Shown here in pieces: positions 16,759 to 25,278 of a DNA stretch of 64,000 nt. Location: NCBI RefSeq assembly GCF_004295125.1, contig NZ_CP036170.1, positions 2,792,501 to 2,856,500 of the forward strand. The letters are read 5' to 3'. Each line of letters starts with the position of its first letter. Positions within the stretch are counted from its first letter, which is position 1. Made by a program: the position numbers and the translations under genes. This stretch comes from [Clostridium] scindens ATCC 35704. GTDB taxonomy: Bacteria > Bacillota > Clostridia > Lachnospirales > Lachnospiraceae. The notes below the pieces were generated by a model. It did not search any database and was not told where the DNA came from. It worked only from the letters and a program-made list of their open reading frames with translations.

Positions 16759-18231
16759 ATGAATACGTTTCAGTTGTACAAAGATATACAAGCCAGAACA
16801 AATGGAGAGATATACATAGGAGTGGTGGGACCGGTAAGGACAGGGAAGTCCACATTTATCAAACGTTTCATGGATATGCTGGTACTCCCTCATATGGAGG
16901 ATGAGAACGGCAAGGCGCGGACCAAGGATGAATTGCCACAGTCTGCCTCCGGGCGTACGATCATGACCACAGAGCCCAAATTCGTGCCAAAAGAAGCGGC
17001 GCAGATCAAGCTTTCTGATGATGTGACAGTCAATGTACGTCTGATCGACTGTGTCGGCTATATGGTAGACGGCGCTTCCGGACACGTGGAAGGCAATGAA
17101 GAACGCATGGTGAAGACGCCCTGGTTCGACTATGAGATCCCATTTACAAAAGCGGCAACCATCGGAACCCGCAAGGTCATCCACGACCATGCGACCATAG
17201 GCATCGTGGTGACCACGGACGGCAGCATTACCGATATCCCGCGGGAGGGATATAAGGAGGCGGAAGAAAAGACCATCCGGGAACTGCAGAACATCGGAAA
17301 GCCTTTCGTGGTACTGGTAAATTCAAAGAAGCCTTTTAATGACGAGGCAAGGCAGGCGGCAGAGGAACTGGAAGCAAACTTTGGCGTAAAAGCCATGCCG
17401 GTAAACTGCGAACAGTTAAAAGAAGAGGATATCTATCAGATCATGGAAGCGGTGCTGTATGAATTTCCGGTATCGGAAGTGCAGTTCTTTATTCCCAAGT
17501 GGGTGGAGATGCTTCCAAGGGATCATAAAATTAAGCAGGATATGCTGGTACATATTAAAGAAGTTATGGATCGGTTCAGCGAGATCAAGGACGCGGCCGC
17601 GGGAATCCAGACGCCGGAGAGTCCTTATATTGACGAGATGAAGGTAGACCAGATCGAAATGGATACCGGATGCGTGAAGGTCCGGATCAGCGTGGCAGAC
17701 CGGTTCTACTACGAGATGCTCAGCGAACTGACGGGTACCCATATTGCGGGCCAGTATGAGTTGATTGCGGCCATGCGGGATCTGTCCCGGTTAAAGGAAG
17801 AGTATGAAGGCGTGCGGGATGCATTTACAGCGGTACGCATGAAGGGCTACGGCGTAGTCAGCCCCAAGAAGGAAGAGATCGTGCTGGAAGAGCCTGCCAT
17901 CATCAAGCAGGGCAACAAGTTCGGCGTAAAGATCCATTCCGAAGCTCCGTCCATCCATCTGATCCGCGCCAACATCGAGACGGAGATAGCGCCTATCGTA
18001 GGAAGCGAGCAGCAGGCAGAAGACCTGATCCGCTATATCAAGGATGCCAAGGAGAGCGAAGGCGGCATCTGGAGTACGAATATTTTCGGCAAATCCATCG
18101 AAGAACTGGTGATGGACGGCATGCAGAATAAGATGGCAATGATCAATGACGAGAGCCAGGAAAAACTGCAGGATACTATGCAGAAGATCGTCAATGACAG
18201 CAACGGCGGGCTGGTATGCATCATCATCTAG
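16759..18231 (+). CDS. spoIVA: Stage IV sporulation protein A, spore-coat morphogenetic ATPase
   Basis: Mother-cell protein that uses ATP hydrolysis to polymerise on the forespore surface as the base of the coat. 490 residues, the family length. N-terminal FQLYKDIQARTNGEIYIGVV, Walker A GPVRTGKSTF (about 25-34), a TRAFAC-type domain with LIDCVGYMVDGA, then a mostly alpha middle region and a conserved acidic C-terminus ending VNDSNGGLVCIII, needed for coat targeting in Bacillus. AAGGGGGT ribosome site. Monogenic, followed by a terminator. The gene shows that the organism is a spore former or a recent descendant of one. Confidence 0.97.
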   Translation: MNTFQLYKDIQARTNGEIYIGVVGPVRTGKSTFIKRFMDMLVLPHMEDENGKARTKDELPQSASGRTIMTTEPKFVPKEAAQIKLSDDVTVNVRLIDCVGYMVDGASGHVEGNEERMVKTPWFDYEIPFTKAATIGTRKVIHDHATIGIVVTTDGSITDIPREGYKEAEEKTIRELQNIGKPFVVLVNSKKPFNDEARQAAEELEANFGVKAMPVNCEQLKEEDIYQIMEAVLYEFPVSEVQFFIPKWVEMLPRDHKIKQDMLVHIKEVMDRFSEIKDAAAGIQTPESPYIDEMKVDQIEMDTGCVKVRISVADRFYYEMLSELTGTHIAGQYELIAAMRDLSRLKEEYEGVRDAFTAVRMKGYGVVSPKKEEIVLEEPAIIKQGNKFGVKIHSEAPSIHLIRANIETEIAPIVGSEQQAEDLIRYIKDAKESEGGIWSTNIFGKSIEELVMDGMQNKMAMINDESQEKLQDTMQKIVNDSNGGLVCIII

Positions 18232-18249
18232 GCCCGGATGCAGGTTCAT

Positions 18250-18290
18250 TTGACTCTGGACGTCAAGCTGTATATAGTATACTTATACAG
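18250..18290 (+). promoter_or_regulatory. Promoter with operator-like dyad, feeding a very short transcript
   Basis: TTGACT (18250-18255), 17-base spacer, TATAGT (18273-18278). CTGTATA (18268-18274) and TATACAG (18284-18290) form an inverted repeat across the -10 box. Transcription from about 18286 would meet the strong terminator at 18319-18349 after roughly 60 bases. Confidence 0.45.
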
Positions 18291-18318
18291 GAGTGTCCGG
18301 GAAGTAAAGGTAAAAATG

Positions 18319-18349
18319 GCGTCAGGGGTAGAACCTGACGCTTTTTTTT
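18319..18349 (+). terminator. Strong terminator between spoIVA and lrgA
   Basis: Stem GCGTCAGG (18319-18326) / CCTGACGC (18334-18341), 7-base loop, then eight T. It can end spoIVA, the short transcript from 18286, or attenuate lrgAB. Confidence 0.9.
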
Positions 18350-18397
18350 GCTATAATAACCGGGATAGTCTTTACACAAATGAGAGAAGGAAAAGTT

Positions 18398-18784
18398 ATG
18401 AGTGCAAAAATATTAAAGCAGCTGGGGATCATCCTAGCAATCTGCCTTGCGGCGGAATTCATCGTGTCGCTGCTGCCAATCGCATTTCCAAGCAGCGTCA
18501 TGGCAATCCTGGTTCTGGCGCTTCTGCTGTTTACGAAGATACTGAAAGAAGAGCATATCCGGGAGACCGGGGACTTCCTGCTGTCGAATATGGCGCTGGT
18601 GTTCGTGCCGATTTCGATCGGCATGGTGGAAGATGTAGGGTTGCTGAAAGGCCAGCTGGCGGGATTCTTGATCGTGGTGTGCATCTCGCTGGTGATGACA
18701 TTTCTGGGAACTTACGCCAGCGTGCGTATCGTGCAGATATGCATGAAGAGGCTGGCGGGAAAGGGAGGACAGGCAGATGAGTAA
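18398..18784 (+). CDS. lrgA: CidA/LrgA family holin-like membrane protein
   Basis: 128 residues, four membrane helices; motif AFPSSVMAILVLALLL after helix 1 and VFVPISIGMVED in the middle are typical of LrgA/CidA. Family members act with LrgB as a membrane pair first tied to murein hydrolase control and more recently to pyruvate or small-acid transport. Start at ATG 18398 with AGAAGGA upstream; an in-frame ATG at 18380 lacks a site. Overlaps lrgB by 8 bases, so the two are coupled. Confidence 0.9.
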   Translation: MSAKILKQLGIILAICLAAEFIVSLLPIAFPSSVMAILVLALLLFTKILKEEHIRETGDFLLSNMALVFVPISIGMVEDVGLLKGQLAGFLIVVCISLVMTFLGTYASVRIVQICMKRLAGKGGQADE

Positions 18785-19454
18785 TCTATGGTCCAATCCC
18801 TTGTTCGGCATTCTGCTGTCGGTGATGGCATTCTATATCGGAGGCGTGGCTGCTAGGAAGGCCAGGACGCCGATCGCCAACCCGCTGCTGATCGCCATGG
18901 TGATCTGCGTGCTGGTGCTCAAGATCCTGCATATATCCTATGATGACTACATGGAAGGCGCCCAGTTTGTCTCCATGTTCCTGGTGCCCGTGACAGCCAT
19001 GCTGGGACTGTCCATCTACCGCCAGAGAAAAGTGCTCAAAGAGCAGTTTTTTCCCATCGTGATCGGCTGCCTGATGGGAAGCCTCCTATCTATGGGAAGC
19101 ACGGTGGCATTATGCAGGCTGCTGGCCCTGCACGCAGATATAATGCATTCCCTGCTTCCAAAGTCGGTGACCACGGCGATCGCGCTGGATGTGTCATCCC
19201 AGCTTGGAGGGATAGAGTCCATTACCATGATGGCGGTCATTATCTGCGGGACCGGAGGCGCCATCCTCCATCCATTTATCATCAAGATGCTGAAGTTAAA
19301 GGATCCGGTAGCCATCGGCGTGGCATTTGGAACGGCCAGCCATGCGATCGGGACGTCCAAGGCGCTTGAGATGGGGGAAGTAGAAGGGGCCGTAAGCGGA
19401 GTGGCAATGGGAGTTGCAGGAATCTGCACCGTAATCATTGCATTATTATTGTAA
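18777..19454 (+). CDS. lrgB: LrgB family membrane protein
   Basis: 225 residues, about six membrane helices. Contains LPKSVTTAIALDVSSQLGG and GTASHAIGTSKALEMGEVEG, the LrgB/CidB hallmarks. Starts inside the end of lrgA (8-base overlap) and should work with it in the cytoplasmic membrane. The transported molecule or effect on autolysis is not visible from sequence. Confidence 0.93.
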   Translation: MSNLWSNPLFGILLSVMAFYIGGVAARKARTPIANPLLIAMVICVLVLKILHISYDDYMEGAQFVSMFLVPVTAMLGLSIYRQRKVLKEQFFPIVIGCLMGSLLSMGSTVALCRLLALHADIMHSLLPKSVTTAIALDVSSQLGGIESITMMAVIICGTGGAILHPFIIKMLKLKDPVAIGVAFGTASHAIGTSKALEMGEVEGAVSGVAMGVAGICTVIIALLL

Positions 19455-19505
19455 AAGGGTTAATATTCTAATAGAAAACAACAGAGAAAAGTATGGAGGT
19501 ACAGT

Positions 19506-19976
19506 ATGAGGGTCGCAATTATTACAGCAAACACAGACATATACAGAGACAGGGAAGAAAATGAAAGTGGAGAAGTAATTAAGAAGATTGTAGAGGAGGC
19601 AGGACTTGAGATCGTATTCATGAGGGCATTGCCTACAGACCGGAAGGTACTGTCAACAGTGATGCAGAGGATGGCCGACAATCATCTGACAGACTTGATC
19701 CTGACCACGGGGGGCGCAGGATGCGGTCCTATGGACTGCACGCCGGAGGCAACCATGGACGTTGTTGAAAGACCTCTTTTAGGAATACCGGAGGCAATGC
19801 GGGCGCACACCATGAAACTGACCAAGCGTTCCATGCTCAACCGGGCCGTAGCGGGAATCCGCCAGGATGTGCTGATCGTGAATCTCCCGGGCAAGGCCGG
19901 GGCGGTAAAGGAAAGCCTCAGATATCTGCTTCCCGAACTGGTACATGCTGTGAACGTGATCAAGGGAGAGGCATAA
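19506..19976 (+). CDS. MogA/MoaB-family molybdopterin-binding protein
   Basis: 156 residues of the MoCF fold. Motif LILTTGGAGCGPMDCTPEAT (about 61-80) is the molybdopterin/AMP-binding signature, followed by GIPEAMR and LPGKAGAVKES. Family role: adenylation of molybdopterin before metal insertion. No other cofactor gene lies in the window, and the neighbours are lrgAB and an MBL hydrolase, so its place in the pathway rests on family alone. AGGAGG-like site (ATGGAGGTAC) precedes the start. The next gene starts 3 bases after the stop. Confidence 0.82.
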   Translation: MRVAIITANTDIYRDREENESGEVIKKIVEEAGLEIVFMRALPTDRKVLSTVMQRMADNHLTDLILTTGGAGCGPMDCTPEATMDVVERPLLGIPEAMRAHTMKLTKRSMLNRAVAGIRQDVLIVNLPGKAGAVKESLRYLLPELVHAVNVIKGEA

Positions 19977-19979
19977 GAA

Positions 19980-20678
19980 ATGAAAATTACGTATCTGGAA
20001 CACAGTGGTTTTACAATCGAGCATGAAGACGTGGTCATGATATTTGATTACTATAAGGGACGGCTTCCAGATATGCCTACAGAGAAAAAAGTGTATGTAT
20101 TCGCAAGCCATGGGCATTATGATCATTTTAAGAGAAAGATATTCCAGTGGTCGGATGCATATGAGAATATCAAATATATTCTGTCCAGTGATATTACGGA
20201 CCGGGGGCCGAAAGGCAGAACGATTTATCTGGAGCCCCGTAAGGAGATACAACTGGATGGGATGAAGATCCGGACTCTTCGCTCTACGGATGAGGGCGTG
20301 GCGTTTTTTGTGCGCCTGAAGGAGATGACCATATTTCACGCGGGGGATCTGAACTGGTGGCACTGGGAAGATGAAAGCGAGACCTACAATGAGATGATGC
20401 GCCGCAATTACCAGTATGAGATAGGCAAGATCGAGGGTGAAAAGATTGACGTGGCGTTCCTTCCTCTGGATCTGCGCCAGGAGGAGCAATTCTTTTGGGG
20501 GATGGATTATTTCATGCGCCATACGGATACAAGGCATGTATTCCCGATGCATATGTGGGGGAGATACGAGGCTTATGAGCGCCTGATGGAACGGCCGGAA
20601 TCAGAAGGATACCGGCAGAAGGTCATGCATATCACCAGGACGCAGCAGGTGTTTGAACTGGAAGAGAGGAAGGAGTAG
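19980..20678 (+). CDS. MBL-fold metal-dependent hydrolase (UlaG-like)
   Basis: 232 residues. The metal motif ASHGHYDHF (HxHxDH) is near residue 43, with [11 protein letters not shown] and a late [10 protein letters not shown] completing the metal site. N-terminal [19 protein letters not shown] is typical of UlaG-like members that act on small substrates or phosphodiesters. Packed 3 bases after the mogA-like gene and 4 bases before rnhA, so co-transcribed. The substrate is unknown. Confidence 0.85.
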   Translation: MKITYLEHSGFTIEHEDVVMIFDYYKGRLPDMPTEKKVYVFASHGHYDHFKRKIFQWSDAYENIKYILSSDITDRGPKGRTIYLEPRKEIQLDGMKIRTLRSTDEGVAFFVRLKEMTIFHAGDLNWWHWEDESETYNEMMRRNYQYEIGKIEGEKIDVAFLPLDLRQEEQFFWGMDYFMRHTDTRHVFPMHMWGRYEAYERLMERPESEGYRQKVMHITRTQQVFELEERKE

Positions 20679-20682
20679 GAAG

Positions 20683-21162
20683 ATGCAGGTAAAGATATAT
20701 ACGGACGGGGCGGCGAGGGGCAACCCGGATGGGCCTGGAGGCTACGGCACGGTTCTGGAGTATGTGGATTCCAAGGGGGAATTACATACCCGGGAACTGT
20801 CCCAAGGCTATAAGCGGACCACCAACAACCGTATGGAACTGATGGCAGTGATCGCCGGGCTGGAGGCGCTTAACCGGCCCTGCCAGGTGGAACTGTACTC
20901 CGATTCGAAATATGTGGTGGACGCATTCAACCAGCACTGGATTGACGGATGGATCAAGAAGGGCTGGAAGAGGGGAAAGAATGAGCCGGTGAAGAATATT
21001 GACCTGTGGCAGAGGCTTCTGAAGGCGAAAGCCCCCCACCAGGTTCAGTTCATCTGGGTCAAAGGCCATGACGGGCATCCCCAGAATGAGCGGTGCGATA
21101 CATTGGCAACCACGGCTGCCGACGGGGATGCGCTGATCGAGGATGAAGGGACTCCCGTGTAA
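20683..21162 (+). CDS. rnhA: Ribonuclease HI
   Basis: Degrades RNA in RNA-DNA hybrids. 159 residues from ATG 20683, preceded by AAGGAGTAGGAAG. Catalytic carboxylates are all there: [17 protein letters not shown] (Asp), [16 protein letters not shown] (Glu), [11 protein letters not shown] (Asp) and [13 protein letters not shown] (His, Asp). An in-frame upstream ATG at 20653 lies inside the MBL gene and adds only a basic tag, so I reject it. Next feature downstream is the RNase P RNA. Confidence 0.95.
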   Translation: MQVKIYTDGAARGNPDGPGGYGTVLEYVDSKGELHTRELSQGYKRTTNNRMELMAVIAGLEALNRPCQVELYSDSKYVVDAFNQHWIDGWIKKGWKRGKNEPVKNIDLWQRLLKAKAPHQVQFIWVKGHDGHPQNERCDTLATTAADGDALIEDEGTPV

Positions 21163-21169
21163 ATAATAT

Positions 21170-21198
21170 TTGTTTTTTGGAAAAAATTATGATATAGT
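21170..21198 (+). promoter_or_regulatory. Promoter of rnpB
   Basis: TTGTTT (21170-21175), 17-base spacer, TATAGT (21193-21198), with the RNA 5' end expected at about 21203-21205. Confidence 0.65.
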
Positions 21199-21202
21199 AA
21201 CC

Positions 21203-21570
21203 AAGGCAAGTAAGACAAGTAATCGCAGCTGCAAGCGCCGAAAGGCCGCAGGTGAGGAAAGTCCGGGCTTCACAGGGCAGGATGCCGGATAACGTCCGGT
21301 GGAGGCGACTCCAAGGCCAGTGCAACAGAAATATACCGCCTGCAGGGGACATTTTGTTCCCGGCAGGTAAGGGTGGAAGGGCAGTGTAAGAGACTACCGC
21401 CTTGCTGGTAACAGCAGGGGCACATGTAAACCCCATCCGAAGCAAGACCGGATAAAGACGATGTGGCGGCCCGTCACGTCTTAGGTAGGTCGCTGGAACC
21501 TTCCGGCAACGAAAGGTCTAGATAGATGATTACTCAACGACATAACCCGGCTTATCGTCTTGCTTGCCTT
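21203..21570 (+). ncRNA. rnpB: RNase P RNA (catalytic tRNA 5'-processing RNA)
   Basis: The conserved core GAGGAAAGTCCGGGCT is at about 21253, ACAGAAATATACCGCC at about 21325, GGTAAGGGTGGAAGG at about 21365, AGAGACTACCGC at about 21390, and the 3' pseudoknot partner ACATAACCCGGCTTA near 21540-21554. The ends pair as helix P1: GGCAAGTAAGAC (21205-21216) with GTCTTGCTTGCC (21557-21568), one mismatch. Length about 366 bases. Ends are set by the P1 helix and may be off by a few bases. Confidence 0.95.
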
Positions 21571-21596
21571 TAGAATAAAAAATGAAAATAGGACTT

Positions 21597-21650
21597 AAAA
21601 ACAGGCCATGGTCTGGCAGGATGAATAACATCTGCCGGTTCATGGCCTGT
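21597..21650 (-). terminator. Terminator of the pyrBI operon
   Basis: Outer stem ACAGGCCATG (21601-21610) / CATGGCCTGT (21641-21650) and an inner GGCAG/CTGCC stem (21615-21619 / 21632-21636). On the minus strand a TTTTT run follows directly, placing it as the end of pyrI transcription. Confidence 0.8.
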
Positions 21651-21685
21651 AAAGTTATCTGCCTACTTGTGAAAAGATGCGGCGC

Positions 21686-22126
21686 CTACCGGCCATCATA
21701 CTTCTCTTCGCAGTATTTGCAGCGATAGATCTCATTTTCCTTATCCGTAAGCACGAAGATGTGATCCAGCTCCTGTTCGATGGAAGTGATGCATCTCGGG
21801 TTCTTGCATCGTATCACATTGACAATCTCCTTTGGAAGATGGAGACGTTTCTTGTCAACGATCTGGGAATCCTGGATAATGTTGATGGTGATGTTATGAT
21901 CAATGAATCCGAGGATGTCCAGGTCAATGAAGTCTATAGGGCATTCAATCTTCATGATATCCTTCTTGCCCATCTTGTTGCTCTTGGCATTCTTGATGAT
22001 CGCGACACAGCAGTCTAATTTATCCAGATGCAGGTATTTATAGATGTCCATGCAACGGCCTGCCTGGATATGATCCAATACAAAGCCTTCATCAATCCGG
22101 CCTACATTCAAAGTGTTTTTTACCAT
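21686..22126 (-). CDS. pyrI: Aspartate carbamoyltransferase regulatory chain
   Basis: Binds nucleotide effectors and, through a zinc domain, the PyrB catalytic trimer. 146 residues. N-terminal allosteric domain from VGRIDEGFVLDHI; C-terminal zinc domain with CKNPRC and, 24 residues on, CKYC, the four cysteine ligands. Starts 14 bases after the pyrB stop with GAGGAAAT ribosome site. Its presence means the enzyme is likely of the allosteric holo-ATCase type. Confidence 0.96.
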   Translation of the reverse strand: MVKNTLNVGRIDEGFVLDHIQAGRCMDIYKYLHLDKLDCCVAIIKNAKSNKMGKKDIMKIECPIDFIDLDILGFIDHNITINIIQDSQIVDKKRLHLPKEIVNVIRCKNPRCITSIEQELDHIFVLTDKENEIYRCKYCEEKYDGR

Positions 22127-22140
22127 AATTGATTTCCTCC

Positions 22141-23058
22141 CTATACTTCGATTCCTAATAGCGTTAAGATCAATGCCATTCGTATGTATACGCCATACTG
22201 CATCTGCTTAAAATACGCCGCTCTGGGGTCTTTGTCAACCTCGACGGAGATCTCATTGACCCTCGGAAGGGGATGCAGCACATACATGTCTTTTGGCGCA
22301 AGTTCCATCTTCTTGGCATCCAGGATGTAGAAATCCTTCATGCGGACGTAATCTTCCTCATTAAAGAAACGTTCCTTCTGAACGCGGGTCATATACAGAA
22401 GATCCAGTTTCGGAAGCGCATCCTCCAGGCGGACGACCTCCTCGTATTCCACCTGCTTCTGATCCAGCACGTCCGAGCGGATGTAGCCTGGAAGCCTTAA
22501 CTCTTCCGGGGAAATGAGCACGAACTTGATTCCCGGATATCTGACCAGGGCATGGATTAACGAGTGGACGGTACGCCCAAACTTCAAGTCTCCGCACAGG
22601 CCAATGGTCATGTGATCCAGATGCCCTTTTAAAGATCGGATGGTCAGAAGATCGGTGAGAGTCTGGGTCGGGTGCTGATGCCCGCCGTCTCCTGCGTTGA
22701 TCACCGGAATCGAAGAGTGGCGGCATGCCACCATAGGCGCGCCTTCCTTTGGATGGCGCATGGCACAGATGTCCGCGTAGCAGGATATGGTGCGGATCGT
22801 ATCGGAAACGCTCTCGCCCTTGGCGGCAGAACTGGAGTCGGCAGAAGAAAATCCGAGGATGCTTCCGCCCAGGTTCAGCATGGCTGCCTCATGGCTGAGC
22901 CTTGTCCTGGTGCTTGGCTCGTAGAAGAGCGTTGCCAGTTTCTTCCCTTCGCACGCATGGGCGTATTTTTCAGGATTTGCCTCAATGTCCCCCGCAAGAT
23001 CCATAAGTTTGTCTAATTCTTCCACGGAAAAATCCAGTGGACTCATCAAATGTCTCAT
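22141..23058 (-). CDS. pyrB: Aspartate carbamoyltransferase catalytic chain
   Basis: Joins carbamoyl phosphate and aspartate in pyrimidine synthesis. 305 residues. Carbamoyl phosphate motif [15 protein letters not shown] near residue 46, [35 protein letters not shown], and [11 protein letters not shown] / HPLPRVNEI in the aspartate domain. GAGGAGGTTTAT ribosome site. It sits 12 bases after the nitroreductase stop, so it is probably co-transcribed with it. No PyrR-type attenuator is visible in that short gap. Confidence 0.97.
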   Translation of the reverse strand: MRHLMSPLDFSVEELDKLMDLAGDIEANPEKYAHACEGKKLATLFYEPSTRTRLSHEAAMLNLGGSILGFSSADSSSAAKGESVSDTIRTISCYADICAMRHPKEGAPMVACRHSSIPVINAGDGGHQHPTQTLTDLLTIRSLKGHLDHMTIGLCGDLKFGRTVHSLIHALVRYPGIKFVLISPEELRLPGYIRSDVLDQKQVEYEEVVRLEDALPKLDLLYMTRVQKERFFNEEDYVRMKDFYILDAKKMELAPKDMYVLHPLPRVNEISVEVDKDPRAAYFKQMQYGVYIRMALILTLLGIEV

Positions 23059-23070
23059 ATAAACCTCCTC

Positions 23071-23607
23071 TTATCGATATGTTAATAATTCATCAACAGA
23101 TTTGCGCCCGGGCGCATCCGGATGGATGTCCGGGTAACCGATGGCGATCAGCGCGGCAAGTTCCTGATCCTTTGGAAAATCAAGAAGCTTCGTGATGCCA
23201 TCCTCATCCCAGATTCCCATGATAACGGTCCCAAGCCCGGCCTCATGGGCGGCAAGGCAGAACGTCTGCGCCGCGATGCCTGCATCGAACATCTGCCAGC
23301 GGTCACCCTTTTTCGTGGTAAATGATCCATCGCGCTCAAAGCCGCAGCGGCCCTTTACGAAGGTCATAGCAATCAGCATTGGTGCCTGACGGATAATATT
23401 AGAATTAAAATCTGGGGTGTAATTGTTCATGATTGAATTAAGAATAGAAGAATCTTCAATTGCGATATAACGGACGATCTGACTGTTCTTCCAAGAAGGA
23501 GAATAGGATGCAGTAGATATAATGGATTCTAATAGAAAATGGTCTATCGGGTCCGGCTTAAACTTCCGGATGCTTCTTCTGGTTCTGATACATTCAGTGG
23601 TGTTCAT
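23071..23607 (-). CDS. Nitroreductase-family FMN protein
   Basis: 178 residues from the ATG whose last base pair is at 23607, preceded by GGGAGGAAA. Motif TRRSIRKFKPDPID at the N-terminus (FMN phosphate contacts), a middle SWKNSQIVRY segment and LGTVIMGIWDED with IAIGYPD near the end. Typical of the NfsA/NfsB-like oxidoreductases; the natural substrate is open. An in-frame ATG 63 bases upstream falls within a long inverted repeat and has no ribosome site. Likely first gene of the nitroreductase-pyrB-pyrI unit. Confidence 0.9.
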   Translation of the reverse strand: MNTTECIRTRRSIRKFKPDPIDHFLLESIISTASYSPSWKNSQIVRYIAIEDSSILNSIMNNYTPDFNSNIIRQAPMLIAMTFVKGRCGFERDGSFTTKKGDRWQMFDAGIAAQTFCLAAHEAGLGTVIMGIWDEDGITKLLDFPKDQELAALIAIGYPDIHPDAPGRKSVDELLTYR

Positions 23608-23624
23608 CTCGTTTTCCTCCCATA

Positions 23625-23670
23625 TTGAAAATCTTTCATACATCATATAATAAATATGAAAGATTTTCAA
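23625..23670. repeat. Perfect 16-bp inverted repeat, operator candidate
   Basis: TTGAAAATCTTTCATA (23625-23640) and its exact reverse complement (23655-23670) flank 14 A/T-rich bases. It starts 18 bases upstream of the nitroreductase ATG and reaches into the stop codon of the gene before it. No T run follows on either strand, so a terminator is unlikely. Confidence 0.75.
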
Positions 23671-24050
23671 CGTCTGCAGAGAATTTTTTCAAACAACAAC
23701 CCTGCGCAGAACCAGAGAGGCGCATAGTCGAGGCGGATCAGCCCGTTAACATTCAGCCGGGCTTCGCTGTAATCCCAGGGGCAGGCTTCAAATTTCCTCA
23801 GGAAAGAGCCGGTAATATATTCTCCGATAAAAATGCAGCAAGTATATACACCTCCCCGTAACACCAGACTCTTGCCTTTTAAACGTCTGCAGATGGGAGA
23901 AAGGAAACTGGCCATGCCATAGATGGGGAACATCCAGATGGAAGTATTCCCGGTAAGTTTGTGATTTTCGTTCTGCAGGGAGTGCAGGCCGGTGAATAGA
24001 ATCTCCATGCACCACCCACAGGTTCCGCAGGTTAAGAAATTGTGCTTCAT
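23667..24050 (-). CDS. Small membrane protein of the putative ABC-transporter type IV (PF06541-like) family
   Basis: 127 residues, with about three to four hydrophobic segments. The pattern NHKLTGNTSIWMFPIYGM, GEYITGSFLRKF, PWDYSEARLNVNG and a final hydrophobic LWFCAGLLFEKIL match the CmpB-like family that is common in Lachnospiraceae and of unknown role. Rich in cysteine near the N-terminus (CGTCGWC). The ribosome site is weak, so the start may be at a later Met. Shorter than many members, which often carry an extra C-terminal region. Confidence 0.65.
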   Translation of the reverse strand: MKHNFLTCGTCGWCMEILFTGLHSLQNENHKLTGNTSIWMFPIYGMASFLSPICRRLKGKSLVLRGGVYTCCIFIGEYITGSFLRKFEACPWDYSEARLNVNGLIRLDYAPLWFCAGLLFEKILCRR

Positions 24051-24135
24051 GTGTCTTAGTATGGCAACGGAAGGTAGATTTTATACCAAAAATGTATTAT
24101 AATACAACTTGATTTGCAAAGAAGGAGAAAAAGAC

Positions 24136-25266
24136 ATGCCAACGTTAGAGGAATTGAGAATAAGGCTAGACGATGTTGATGAACAGATGGTCAGACTCTT
24201 TGAGGAAAGAATGAGCATCTGTGAAGAGGTCGGAGAATATAAGGTAAAAAATGGAAGGAAAGTTCTGGACCGCCAGAGAGAGCGGGACAAGCTTCAGGAG
24301 GTGGCCGGTAAAGTATCCACGGACTTTAATAAGAAAGCGGTACAGGAACTCTATGACCAACTGATGTCCATGAGCAGGAAACTGCAGTATCAGCAGTTGG
24401 TCAAGGCAGGGGCCCTGGGCAGGCTTCCATTTATCGGGGTGTCCTCCCTGGATGACAAGAACGCGAGGATCGTATTCCCGGGAACGGAGGGCGCATACAG
24501 CCAGGCGGCCACTAAGAATTACTTTGGGGAGGACTGCAACAACTTTTACGTGCGGACCTTCCGGGACGCCATGGAAGCCATCGAAGAAGGAGCGGCGGAC
24601 TTTGCCGTGCTTCCCATCGAGAACTCTACGGCGGGCTCTGTGGATGAGATGTATGACCTGCTGGTGGAATTTGAAAACTATATCGTAGGAGAGACAATCA
24701 TCCCGATCGTCAATACGCTTGCCGGTCTTCCGGGAACAGAGTTGTCGGATATCCAGCGAGTTTACTCAAAAGGCGTGGCTCTGATGCAGGCATCCCGCTT
24801 CCTGGACGAGCACGGCGACTGGCAGCAGATCAGCGTGGCCAATACGGCGATCGCGGCAAAGAAGGTGCTGGATGAGCAGGATAAGACCCAGGCGGCCGTG
24901 TGCAGCGCATATGCGGCCAAAGTGCATGGCCTGGCGGTGCTGGCGGACAATATCAATGATGATCAGGGAAACTCCACCCGATTCATCGTAGCCACCAACC
25001 AGAAGATATTCCTGAAAGACGCGAAGAAGATTAGCATCTGCTTCGAACTGCCGCATGAGAGCGGCTCATTGTACCACCTGCTGTCTCATTTCATATATAA
25101 TGACCTGAACATGACCAGGATCGAATCCAGGCCGGTAGAAGGAAAGAACTGGGAATACCGCTTCTTTATAGACTTCGAAGGAAATCTGGCGGATCCGGCG
25201 GTAAAAAACGCGATCCGCGGCCTGCGGGAAGAAAGCATTAATTTGAAGATACTGGGAAATTATTAA
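24136..25266 (+). CDS. pheA: Bifunctional chorismate mutase / prephenate dehydratase
   Basis: Turns chorismate into prephenate and then phenylpyruvate for phenylalanine. 376 residues from ATG 24136 (GAAGGAGAAAAAG upstream; in-frame start at 24109 lacks a site). AroQ-type mutase (about 1-90): LRIRLDDVDEQMVRLFEERM. Dehydratase domain (about 105-285): FPGTEGAYSQAA, LPIENSTAGSVDEMYDLL and DDQGNSTRFIV. C-terminal ACT domain (about 295-376) with the ESRP motif IESRPVEG for Phe feedback. TATAAT at 24098-24103 is a likely -10. The DUF815 gene follows 12 bases after the stop. Confidence 0.96.
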   Translation: MPTLEELRIRLDDVDEQMVRLFEERMSICEEVGEYKVKNGRKVLDRQRERDKLQEVAGKVSTDFNKKAVQELYDQLMSMSRKLQYQQLVKAGALGRLPFIGVSSLDDKNARIVFPGTEGAYSQAATKNYFGEDCNNFYVRTFRDAMEAIEEGAADFAVLPIENSTAGSVDEMYDLLVEFENYIVGETIIPIVNTLAGLPGTELSDIQRVYSKGVALMQASRFLDEHGDWQQISVANTAIAAKKVLDEQDKTQAAVCSAYAAKVHGLAVLADNINDDQGNSTRFIVATNQKIFLKDAKKISICFELPHESGSLYHLLSHFIYNDLNMTRIESRPVEGKNWEYRFFIDFEGNLADPAVKNAIRGLREESINLKILGNY

Positions 25267-25278
25267 GAGGTGAGGCAA

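Noticed and set aside
23059-23070. PyrR-type attenuator before pyrB
   Set aside because: Only 12 bases separate pyrB from the nitroreductase stop; no antiterminator/terminator pair is visible.
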